A stretch of DNA of 64,000 bases from Cantharellus purpuraceus. Its lineage: Eukaryota; Basidiomycota; Agaricomycetes; Cantharellales; Hydnaceae. Both the position numbers and the translations under genes were made by a program. The first letter of the stretch is position 1. Each line of letters starts with the position of its first letter. The notes beneath the pieces were generated by a model. The model was not told the DNA's origin. It did not search any database and worked only from the letters and a program-made list of their open reading frames with translations. Positions 48,068-57,240 of the stretch are shown here, one piece after another. The stretch lies in the NCBI GenBank assembly GCA_025174535.1, contig JALBUN010000045.1, positions 2,108,001 through 2,172,000 of the forward strand. The letters run 5' to 3'.

Positions 48068-48476
48068 TTTGGAATCAATCAACAAGTTTTCAGCCAACGC
48101 TCTAAAGCCAAAGTCCACGCTCTACGCTTTACATCACAATCCATCATCTCTACACTGAGGTAAAACACCTTGGTTCAACGATCAGATTTCCCTCCGCCAC
48201 CGAGAGGTTGCTTCTCCTGAAACCAGCTTTCACGTACCTCCCAACTGGGCTCTGCATTGTCATCCAGTCACAGAGCATGATCAGCCATCGGGACCGACCT
48301 TTTGCTCCCATCCTCATCCAACCACAGAGCACTATTCCACTTCCCTGTTACTAAGTGCTACCTCTACCCCTTGACCTGATTGATCTTTGGAGTGCTGAAC
48401 AACTGCGTTACACACCGTCTGTTTGCTAGGACCGTTGCGCGCAGGCTTATAGGATCTATTCCATAAGTGAACTGAC
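48068..48476. other. Spacer between the two inverted elements, no gene seen
   Basis: About 410 bases separating the 3' LTR of copy 1 from the broken 3' LTR of copy 2. The sequence is unrelated to either element. No meaningful open frame; it may be host DNA or a further repeat. Confidence 0.5.
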
Positions 48477-48535
48477 AGCGTGGGGATCTGAGTGGATCAG
48501 ACGGGGATCTGGATGTTAATGAATATAGTCATAAC
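48477..48535 (-). repeat. Truncated 3' LTR of copy 2
   Basis: Reverse complement of the first 59 LTR bases (TGTTATGACT... to the GATCCCCACGC segment), then abrupt change to unrelated sequence. The remaining roughly 450 bases of the LTR are missing. Confidence 0.85.
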
Positions 48536-48638
48536 AGTATCTCCCCATTTAAGGCTGAGCCCCTGAGGCCTCATGTCTGTGGATTGAATAGGTGAGATGG
48601 TTGGGCACAGTCGGAGTTATACTGGGGGTCTGGAGACA

Positions 48639-48647
48639 TATAAAAGG
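48639..48647 (+). promoter_or_regulatory. TATA box of the antisense gene, copy 2
   Basis: A canonical TATAAAAGG, 30 bases from the predicted RNA start near 48670; the first ATG downstream is 48678 (ACAATGT context). This spacing is the reason for choosing 48678 over the longer frame from 48597. Confidence 0.65.
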
Positions 48648-48677
48648 AGGGGCATGATTGAGGTCTTATCCTCAACA

Positions 48678-50450
48678 ATGTCAAACCCTTTGGCAAGCAT
48701 GAGTGTGGCCAAGCTTGAGCAGCTGCTCTTGGCCCGACAGAAAGAAGAGGAGGAGGAGCGGAAACGGAAAGAGGAGGAGGAAGCAGAATGGAGACGGAAG
48801 GAGGAGGAGGAAGCAGAACAGAGACGGAAGGAGGAGGAGGAAGCAGAACAGAGACGGAAGGAGGAGGAGGAAGCAGAACAGAGACGGAAGGAGGAGGAGG
48901 AGGTGGAATGGAGACGGAAGGAGGAGGAGGAGGCGGAACGGAGACGCAAGGAGGAGGAGGAAGCAGAACAGAGATGGAAGGAGGAGGAGGAGGCAGAACG
49001 GAGACAGAAGGAGGAGGAGGAGCAGAGGCGGAAAGAGGCGGTGGAGACGGAATGGAGAAGGAAAGAGGAGGAAGTAAAGGCCGAGAGAGCCCACAGGGTC
49101 AAGGAGCTTGTGGCCATGATGGAGGCCGCAAGACTGAAGGAAGTGGAGGAGCAGGCGCATGAGCTAGAAGCCGCCATGGAGGTGGAGGAGGAGGTGACTG
49201 GGGCAGGGGCAACCAGTCCAGGAGACCCAAGTGTGCCAATATGGACAGGGACCCCTGAAGTTGCCATCATTTCTGTTACACAGACGGAGACAACTCGTCC
49301 GAAAACTGTCACTGCGGTTGACTCGCCGTTATGTCCGCAGGTACGGCCATTGTTTGGGTTGGGTGTGGCTGAGGAAGATGAAGCGATGGAGGCAGATCCT
49401 GATGCCAATATGGAGCTCGACACAAATGCGGAACCCAAGGCGGGTGTGGATGTCGGGACGGATGCGGAGCTGGATCCAACTTCAAATTGTTATGAGGAGA
49501 TGGCTTGGGTAGCCGCAGTCAAGGCTCACAAAAGGATGGAGCTCTACACCGCGACCACCAAGAAGAACCTCGACGTTGTGGTCTTTTCATTGAAGGCGTA
49601 CCTGAGTGCTGATACAGAGAAGTGGGAGGCAGATCAGAGGGTCATATGGTGTAAGGCGGAGAGTTGTGTTTTGGTGACCCGTAAGAAGGAGCTGCGTGTC
49701 ACTAGGTCAGCGATCCAGCTTCGCAAGCGCGAGATGGAGAAGGCGGTGGCAGAACAGCAGGACAAGGAGGAGGAGAGGGAACATTTGGAGGCCGCAGCAA
49801 GAAGGGGCGGACCACCCAAGGCTCTGGCTCCAACGGAGCCATTTGGCGGGCCCAGCATAACATGTGACTTGTGTCGTGATGCGGGCGTGGAGTGCGTGTG
49901 GCCTACCAGCCCAACTCGTCGCCTTCAGTCCTGCGATCGTTGTCAGGGTTGGAAAGGAGGGTGTAGGATTGATGGAAAGTTCAATCCCCGGAGTCGGAGC
50001 GTCAAGCCCCGACTAGTGGTACAAGGAGGGGCAGAGAAAGAATCGGAAGGTCATCCGACCAAAAAGCGGTGGATGGAGACAGGTGCTGTGGCAGCCGGGG
50101 GTAGCGGTGTTGGATCAGAAGGGGCAACAACCGGTGCAGGTACAGGGCGCGTCTCTGCGCCCAATAGTACCATGGGCCAGCTTATCAGGCTGGTTAACCT
50201 GCAGTCAGAGCACCTCCGGCGGATGGAGGGGTTGCTAGTGGACTTGGTGAAGACGATGAAACGGAAGGAGGTTCTGGAGGGTTGGCGGACAGCCGAGTTA
50301 TGTTGGTTGCAGAAGTTCATGGCCCCTTTGGACGAGGATTCAGACATGGGGGATGAGAAAGATTGGGTGTTGGATGTAGAGAGTGATGATGAGTCAGAGA
50401 CGGAGCCTGAGGTAGATAAGGGGAAGGGAAAAAGGAAACACGATGTATAA
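48678..50450 (+). CDS. Antisense retrotransposon-borne protein: coiled coil plus Zn2Cys6-spaced cysteine cluster
   Basis: Uninterrupted 590-residue frame lying between pol and the 3' LTR, on the strand opposite to gag-pol; its 3' end converges with pol 150 bases away. The order is: a leader (SMSVAKLEQLLLARQ), a charged coiled coil of ten-residue (R/Q/W)RRKEEEEAE-type repeats (48750-49060), a Thr/Pro/Val linker, and a conserved helical region. Then comes the cluster CDLC, C, C DRC, C with spacing C-x2-C-x6-C-x12-C-x2-C-x6-C (about 49860-49970). A further helix follows (MGQLIRLVNLQSEHLRR), then an acidic patch, and it ends with a basic GKGKRKHDV that could be a nuclear signal. The cluster spacing fits the Gal4-type Zn2Cys6 consensus, though basic residues are fewer. 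Related cysteine-rich proteins are common in Agaricomycete repeats to my knowledge. The function is unknown; DNA or chromatin binding is inference. Confidence 0.7.
   Translation: MSNPLASMSVAKLEQLLLARQKEEEEERKRKEEEEAEWRRKEEEEAEQRRKEEEEAEQRRKEEEEAEQRRKEEEEVEWRRKEEEEAERRRKEEEEAEQRWKEEEEAERRQKEEEEQRRKEAVETEWRRKEEEVKAERAHRVKELVAMMEAARLKEVEEQAHELEAAMEVEEEVTGAGATSPGDPSVPIWTGTPEVAIISVTQTETTRPKTVTAVDSPLCPQVRPLFGLGVAEEDEAMEADPDANMELDTNAEPKAGVDVGTDAELDPTSNCYEEMAWVAAVKAHKRMELYTATTKKNLDVVVFSLKAYLSADTEKWEADQRVIWCKAESCVLVTRKKELRVTRSAIQLRKREMEKAVAEQQDKEEEREHLEAAARRGGPPKALAPTEPFGGPSITCDLCRDAGVECVWPTSPTRRLQSCDRCQGWKGGCRIDGKFNPRSRSVKPRLVVQGGAEKESEGHPTKKRWMETGAVAAGGSGVGSEGATTGAGTGRVSAPNSTMGQLIRLVNLQSEHLRRMEGLLVDLVKTMKRKEVLEGWRTAELCWLQKFMAPLDEDSDMGDEKDWVLDVESDDESETEPEVDKGKGKRKHDV
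48760..49060 (+). repeat. 30-base minisatellite encoding the coiled coil
   Basis: About nine units of GAGACGGAAGGAGGAGGAGG-AAGCAGAACA type, each encoding ten residues, with one or two variant units. Copy 1 has about six units and altered phase (47165-47360). Confidence 0.85.
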
Positions 50451-50601
50451 AATAAAAAATGAAAATGATTATAAATTTTGGAGCGGAGAAAAATGAGTCA
50501 GAGTGATTCCTTCGGAGTTTTTGGGGCAGGCTTGTAATTTCCCTTGTGACTTGTAATAAAATGATGATGCGAAATAATAGAATTAGCATTAGTAATCAAA
50601 C

Positions 50602-53600
50602 TTAAAGATTCATAAGGGGGCCAGGTTTGTCTGGATAAGTGGAGTGAAAGTCGGAGACAGATTCGGATGCATGATTGAGTTCAGACGTGGAGATCCATGA
50701 GGACTCTTTGTTGGTGCCTTCGTACCCAGTCCATTTGACTAAGTACTGGAGCTTGCACTTGTATCGACAGTCGATCTTTGAGTCCAGGATCTCAGATATC
50801 TCGTATTTGTTGTCTCCTTCAATGATGATCGGGGGAGGTGGGGGTTGTGTGCAACCGGAGATCTCATTCGTAGTAGCGAGTTTGAACATTGATATATGGA
50901 AGACCGGATGAACTGCTCGGAAATGGTCTGGGAGGTGGAGGGTGAAGGACCTGCTGCCTGCGCGAGCAATGACCTCATAAGGACCTAAGTATTTCTCGGA
51001 GAGTTTCTTCGATGGGCAGGTGGTCCGGAAGTGATCGGCCTTAACGAATACTTTGTCTCCGATTTGCAGGTCTGGAGCCGGAATGCGGCGTTGGTCTGCA
51101 GAGACTTGATATTGTTTCTGGGCATCGGAGATGGTCTCTCGGAGATGTTGGTGTAGTTGATTGAGGTCGATTATGAATTGGCGGGCTTTGGTGGAGGCAA
51201 GTTCTTTCTCAGGGTGGACGGAGATGTTCGGATGGTAGCCTTTATTAGCAAAGAACAGAGAGATGCCGGTAGTTGCGTTCAGAGCGTTGTTGTAGGCAAA
51301 CTCTGTGATCAGAAGTAGATCAGCCCAGTTGTCTTGTTGATAGTTACAATAGATTTGGAGATATTGTTCCAGGGACTGATTCATTCATTCCGTTTGTCCG
51401 TCTCCTTCCGGATGGTATCCAGAGGTGAAGTGAAGTTTCATGTTGAGAGCCTTTCCTAGTGTGTGGAAGAAGGAGGACATGAACTCCGAGCCCCGATCGG
51501 ATGTGACATGCGATGGGACTCCATGTTTAGAGAATACGTGGAGAACGAACAATTTGGCTAGCGAGGCGGAGGTGATGGTGTCATGCGTCGGAATGAATAG
51601 TGACTGTTTGGTGAACCTGTTGACAATCACGAGTATGGTGTCGTATCCAAGCGATGGGGGGAGCTTCTCTATGAAATCCATGGAGATGGAGTTCCATGGT
51701 TGCTCCAGGACCGGAAGTTGCTTAAGCGTTCCGTAGGGTTTGTGCCTTTGCGATTTTGAGCGCATACATGTGGTGCAGGAGTTACAGTAGTGTTGAATGT
51801 ATTCCCACATTTTTGGCCATACATGGTCTCGTCGGATTAATCCTTGTGTGCGATTTTGCCCAAAATGGCCTGAGATCGGGTGATCATGATAATACTGCAA
51901 AACTCAGAGTCAGAGGCCGTTGGTGTCAGGGACATATATCTGGTTGTTGTGTCGGAGGTGTCCTTCGGGGTCAAGTGACCATTTCAGATCAGAAGGGTTG
52001 TCCAAGTGTTTAACTGCAATAGGATCCAATCGGAGTGATGAGCGGATGTTGGAGTGGAGTTGGTCAATGTCCATAATGGTGACAGCTCGGAGAGTGGGAG
52101 TCATGAGGGTGGATGCTTGTAGGGACAATGCCAGCTGCTCATTAGTGAACACAGGATGAAAGTTGTGTGGGTTTACAGTGGCATAGTTGCTATTCCCCTC
52201 TTTAGGGTAGACATCCCAGCGTCTAGTTAACGCATCAGGCTTTGCTCTGAGTCGACCTGGACAGAAACGGATAATGAGATTGAACTGAGATAGGTACTCA
52301 GACCATTGGACTTGTCTCTGGGTGAGCAGTTTCATTGTGGAGAAGTATTCCAAGTTCTTGTGGTCGGTTATGACGTCCACCGGATCGGAGGGACCTTCAA
52401 GGTAGTGTCTCCATATCCGGAAGGCTTCATATATGGCAAGGAGCTCTTTGTCATGGACATCATAGTTCAGTTTGGGGGGCGTAAATGTACGTGAGTGAAA
52501 AGCAATCAGGTGGACTTGTCCATCGTCTGCAGAGATGATGGACAGGATCGCGGCAAGTGCATAGTCAGAGGCATCGGTCTCTAATAGGATAGGAACGTCT
52601 GGAACCCAATGAGTCAGTATCGGAGTGGAAGTAAAGGCCTTTTTCAAGGTCTCAAAGCTCTGTCTACATTTGTCAGTGAAATTCCATTGGATACCCTTCC
52701 TAGTGAGTCGGGTGAGCAGAACGGTGATATCGGAGTAGCCATGAATGAAGCGGCAGTAGAAGTTGGCGAACCCTAGGAAGGACTGTACATCCTTGACTTT
52801 CTGGGGTTCCGGCCATTCCTGTATGGCTTTGATTTTGTCATTGGACATTGTCAGTCCTGCCAGGGAGAGGATATAGCCTAGGTATTCAACCGAGTCGGAG
52901 TGGAATTTGCATTTGTCAGCGTGGGCGAAGAGGCCATGTTTTCAGAGACATTGGAGTACCTCGCAGACATGTGTCCGATGTTCTTCTTCATTGTCTGAAT
53001 ATACCAAAATGTCATCTAAGTAAATGAGGACGGTCACATTGAGGAGGTTGGTGAAGGTATCATTCATGAACCTCTGGAAGGCGGCCGGCACATTGGTTAG
53101 TCCAAAGGGCATGACGCACCACTCAAAAGATCCATATCGTGTGCGGAAGGTCGTTTTCCATTCGTTGCCTTCTCGGATGTGGACTAGATGGTAGGCATGT
53201 CGGAGATCTATTTTGGAATAGATCTTAGCTTTTTGAGGACTCTCAAGTAGGTCCATGGTGTGGGGTATTGGGTATTGGTCTTTCTTGGTGATCTTGTTGA
53301 GTCCACAGAAGTCGACACATAGACGGAGTGATCCGTCCTTTTTGTGGACAAATAGGACCGGAGCTCCATGAGGAGATAGGGATGGGTGGATGAAGCCCGT
53401 GGCCAAGTTCTCGTCTATGAATGTTTGGAGAACCAGTAGCTCTTTTTGGGATAGCAAGTAGATAGGGCCAAGTGGAGGGGTGGAGTTGTCATCCAGTTTG
53501 ATCTTGAGATCGTATGGTCGGTGTTCTGCTAGAGAGTTGGCTTTAGACTTGCTGAACACGTCGGCGAACTCATGATACTCCTTAGGAACCATAGAGAGGT

Positions 53601-54281
53601 CCGGTGGAGTTGATCGGGCAGAACGAGCAGCAAGGAATATCAGATCAGAGAGGTGAACCTGGAATGTGTGAGAACCATCCAGTTTGCTTAGTCTGGCAAA
53701 GACCATAGCATCCACCATCAATATAAACAGAGGGGTAGACGGAGTATCTATCGGAGCGGAGTCAGCAGAGGCAGAAGATAGTTTTGCACCTAAAGTTGCT
53801 GGTGACATCGGGGATGACACAGCCTGTACTGGAGAACGGAATGTGATATGGCCCAATGCCCAGTCAATCAACGGATTGTAGCGGGTGAGCCAGTTATGTC
53901 CGAGGACCACAGAACAGCTGGAGTCAAGTGGAGTAACATAGAATGTAAGGTTCTGGATTTCTCTGATAGAAAAACGGATAGACAGATCTATAGCTCATGA
54001 AATAACAGCATTAGTAGTGCCATCAAATAATCAGAGCAATATCAGAGTTATGGTGTATGTATGGAGTTTATGTAAATCGGAAAAAGAGGAATCGAGGAAA
54101 CAGTGAGTAGAATCGGAGTCAATTAATGCTTGAATAGCGGTATTGGGAATGGAGTCGGAGTAGATGAGGAGGGTAAGGGAGTCGGAGTGGGAAAGAGCAG
54201 ATGCATTCAGGCGGACCTTGTTTGTCATATGGGGAGTACCAACGCAGCCCTCAGCCCATACAGGGGCTATAGGACTGCTTG
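50602..54281 (-). pseudogene. pol: pol region of copy 2
   Basis: Same domains as copy 1: protease, reverse transcriptase with YLDDILVYSD, RNase H, integrase and chromodomain, stop at 50602. The translated blocks 53910-52942, 52848-51910 and 51384-50602 are identical to copy 1. The block 51900-51385 differs by one residue (Gln for Lys after HFG). All six TGA interruptions are shared. Pol is in the -1 frame relative to gag because the A run has seven bases here. Confidence 0.9.
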
Positions 54282-55424
54282 CTATTTTTTTGGGTCCATC
54301 ACTTTTGCGTCAGACTTGTCCGTCATGGCATTGGCGGCACGGCCCTTTGCCTTTCCTGCAGATGAGGTTGCCTTGTTGCAATCCTTGGCTTGGTGGCCAG
54401 GCTTTCCACAGAACAGACAGAGGTTGTTGTCCATGTGGCGCTGGCGTTCCTGCTGGGTAAGTTTTCCGTCCTTCCCCAGCTTGGTGGAGAGGTCCGGAGT
54501 GCTCTTGCGAGCTCCGGAGTTATTGCTGGTGCCGGAATTGTTCTGACTGGAACTGGAAGCGGCAGCGTTACCAGTGTTTGACTTCTGGCCTGAGTTGGCA
54601 GTGGTCCTCTTATTGGACCCCTTGTTGGACTTTGGGGTCTTGTCTGATGATTTGTCCAATTTGTTGTTAGCCAAATTTTCACGGGAGACCTCAGATTGAC
54701 GTTCCCAATAACAGGTGTCGATGGATTGGGCGAGCTTGCGGAGGTTAACCAAAGTATCTGGCTTACTGATGCGTGATATCTCGTCCTTGATGTGGGATGG
54801 GAGTCCAATGTAAAATTGGTGTCAGAGTGCGGCATCACCCCATTGGACTTTCGGGGCTAGCTGCTGGAAACTCACAATGTATTTTGCGATTTTGTGATTT
54901 TCCTTCATCTGAAGTCAATCGAGTTCATTCTCAGCATTGGCCTCAGGGTTGTAAGGACCAAAATTGGTCCAAAGTTCAGAGGTGAAGTCAGGGTAGTCCT
55001 CTGACCATCTCGGGTCATCGGAGTTGTCCATGAGCACTGGCTCAAAGTAGTCCAGTGCAGTGCCCTTGAGATAGGACATGGCAAAGGTGACCTTCACCCG
55101 ATCGGATGTGAATGCTTCAGGGTGGTCGTGGAAATTCAACCGGCATTGTACCAAGAACGGCTGGAGTTTTCGCGGATCGGAGCCATCGAAGGGGTCAGGT
55201 TCTCAGACCTTGGTCTGGGACTTAGGAGCTTGTGGGTTACAGATGCTGCTGGCGAGCAGGGAGATGGCTTGCGCCAGATTTGGAGAGGGTGGGGTCTCGT
55301 CTTCTTCATTGACAGCCTCTATGTGGTCCATCGGTTCTTCGACGACCTCGGGAATGGTGTCAATGCTGGGGGCAGGCACCTCGACGGTTCGTGCATGTTT
55401 GGAATTGGCAGTGGATCGTGGCAT
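54282..55424 (-). pseudogene. gag: gag region of copy 2
   Basis: From ATG 55422-55424 to TAG 54282-54284, directly after a seven-A run. It has the same capsid core and CCHC knuckle as copy 1 but with many amino-acid differences. It carries TGA codons at the same two positions as copy 1. It lacks the solo LTR found in copy 1. Confidence 0.85.
54285..54291 (-). other. A AAA AAA heptamer at the gag stop (possible -1 frameshift site)
   Basis: In gag phase the bases read CC A AAA AAA TAG. That is a slippery heptamer immediately before the gag stop, with pol open in the -1 frame. Copy 1 has eight A and no frame change. It may be a real recoding site or a one-base deletion. Confidence 0.4.
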
Positions 55425-55442
55425 TGGTAGGAGTGAGTGTGG

Positions 55443-55454
55443 CAGTTTGAATAT
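55443..55454 (-). other. Primer-binding site of copy 2, self-priming type
   Basis: On the element strand ATATTCAAACTG, two bases after the LTR. Its complement CAGTTTGAATAT is present in the LTR of the same copy (55688-55699), a 12-base perfect match. Confidence 0.6.
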
Positions 55455-55456
55455 AC

Positions 55457-56000
55457 TGTTACGCACTAGGTCTGATTGGGGGTCGGAGATTGGGTCGGAG
55501 ATTGGGTCGGAGGTTGGGTCGGAGGTTGGGTCGGAGGTTGGGTCGGAGTCGGAGCACGTCGTGGGGGTCGGGATGGACTTGGCTTCAGCTTATGTGCTGT
55601 GCCCTCACTAATACCAGTGTCTGAGATTTTGGAGACGGAGTATGACTTAGAGAGTTAGGATTGGACTTAGGAACTAGGCATTATTCGATATTCAAACTGG
55701 GGAATGAAGTCCCCAGTCGGGCAACTTAAATACATAATTTGAAATCTAATAATAATTACTCCGGTGATGGGTCTCTGAGGCCGATGGCCTCACATGAGTA
55801 TGTCCAAGTCCGACAGGGACGGATGTCCAGGTTCCTATGGTGATGCTCAATCGGAACCGGAGACGGATGGGCGGAATCAGCGGTGACGATCGGACAGGGA
55901 GATGGAGATGGCAGTTTCCAAATGGAGTATAGATTTCATATGCGTGGGGATCTGAGTGGATCGGACGGGGATCTGGATGTTAATGAATATAGTCATAACA
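55457..56000 (-). repeat. 5' LTR of copy 2
   Basis: 544 bases, reverse complement of the LTR family. TATA-like TATTTAAG at 55725-55732, hairpin and predicted RNA start at 55688-55699 as in copy 1. It holds about six 12-base units (55480-55550), more than the other LTRs, which explains its greater length. Confidence 0.9.
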
Positions 56001-56014
56001 GCACCCTGATTCCC

Positions 56015-56088
56015 GCTCCGACTCTGACCCAACCTCTGACCCAATCTCTGACCCAATCTCTGACCCCCAATCGGACCTAGTGCGTAAC
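56015..56088 (+). repeat. LTR 3'-end fragment, plus orientation
   Basis: The last roughly 75 bases of the same LTR family, with three tandem units and the ending GGACCTAGTGCGTAACA. It abuts the outer end of copy 2 but points the opposite way, so it is a remnant of a third LTR. Confidence 0.8.
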
Positions 56089-56784
56089 ACACCCACAATG
56101 TATATCACATTGCCCAACCAATAATACTTGGTTGAGTTCTGTGTTAGTGTGAACCAAGTCTGAAAGACTTAACACCATATAAGTATCTGAAGAATTGAAT
56201 GAGAAACTAAAGTAGGGGAACAATAGGACATATATGGAATACAAAATGGAAAGGAGTTTGGACTTAAGTCCAAATCAATACTAAACAATATGAAAGGTGA
56301 TAACTATTGTAACCCATATCAAGAGAATTACTTATCAAGGAAACAATAAGCAGAGTTTGGGGTTGTCAGAGATGGAGATGTTAGAGGTGGAGTAGAAGGA
56401 GATGGAGTAGGAGCCTGGAGATCAGACTTGGTGTTACAGGATGTAACAAGTGCATAACACCTTGGCAAATTCCCTGTTGTGAATTCCAATGCAGAAGATT
56501 GGTCAGAAGCTGGCCCATTGTTAGGAATAGAAACCCTTGACACTTCCAATGCTAATCCAATTTGGAAATCAGTTGGAAGATGTTCTGTGTGGTATTACCA
56601 CACAGCTCAGTTCTGCATGGAAATTTTCCAAAAGAAAAAAATTAAGGAAAATCAAAGAATATTTGAATAAATCCACTCCAGGCAAAAGCAACATGTATAT
56701 GCTAAGATTTTGGAGTAGAAAAGTGAAAATATATTTGTAGCAGAAACAATAGAATTTCATAGAGAAAAGCAGGTTCCCATACAC
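56089..56784. other. AT-rich gene-poor stretch right of the cluster
   Basis: Clearly more AT-rich than the genes around it. A minus-strand open stretch (56549-56330, Ser/Pro/Thr-rich near its end) has no known family. It probably contains remnants of older repeats; I cannot name them. Confidence 0.45.
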
Positions 56785-57062
56785 CTTGCAAAAAATTCCT
56801 GTCCCTCCTGAATCTCCTGTTCCTCCAGACCTGCATATACCTCCCTATCCCCCTTTCTACTCCCGTGCCCTGCTGGTACGTCGTCCGGATAATCCTTTGA
56901 ATAGTGATTCATGACACCAACGAGAGACATGATCGCAGACCAAAGCCCTTCCACGCGAGGGGATGGAGCGACATAGGCTGTCGATGGGGATACGATAGAG
57001 ACGCGTCGCGTCAAGGGGGGTGTGTTGCGACGTGACACGACGACGACCAAGCGTTTGTCCAT
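56785..57062 (-). CDS. Possible first exon of an unrecognised or truncated gene
   Basis: Open from ATG 57060-57062 for about 92 codons. It opens MDKRLVVVVSRRNTPP, includes VEGLWSAIMSLVGVMNHY, and ends in an acidic stretch (LEEQEIQEGQEFF) before a GTGTAT donor-like site near 56784. No continuation could be found in the AT-rich sequence that follows, so the gene may be truncated by the repeat cluster or may not be real. Confidence 0.3.
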
Positions 57063-57240
57063 ATTTCACGCTGAACCATATGTAGGCAGCAGGATTCGTG
57101 GAAGTTCATCCTTTACCCCCACGAATCCCAGATTATCGCTGGGTTCCTGTCCGGACTTCCTCATCTAATTTCACATAGTGGTGTGGCATTCCACTTAGTA
57201 ATACAGAAGGCCAGTCACGTGTACTAGCACGAGTTTCGCA

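Larger units (their letters stand above)
48477..56000 (-). mobile_element. Ty3/Gypsy chromovirus, copy 2 (inverted, 3' LTR truncated)
   Basis: Same element as copy 1 in reverse: 5' LTR 56000-55457, primer-binding site 55454-55443, gag 55424-54282, pol to 50602, intact antisense gene 48678-50450, and only the first 59 bases of the 3' LTR (48535-48477). The pol part is nearly base-identical to copy 1, whereas gag, antisense gene and LTRs differ. Without a full 3' LTR it could not transpose now. Confidence 0.92.

Noticed and set aside
48760..49060. CRISPR-like array
   Set aside because: The units are contiguous 30-base tandem repeats without unique spacers, inside a coding frame of a eukaryotic element.
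48617..49438. Long Ser-rich and Gly-rich open frames on other frames of the minisatellite
   Set aside because: They are by-products of the 30-base GGAGGAGG repeat, with extreme composition and no continuation into conserved sequence.
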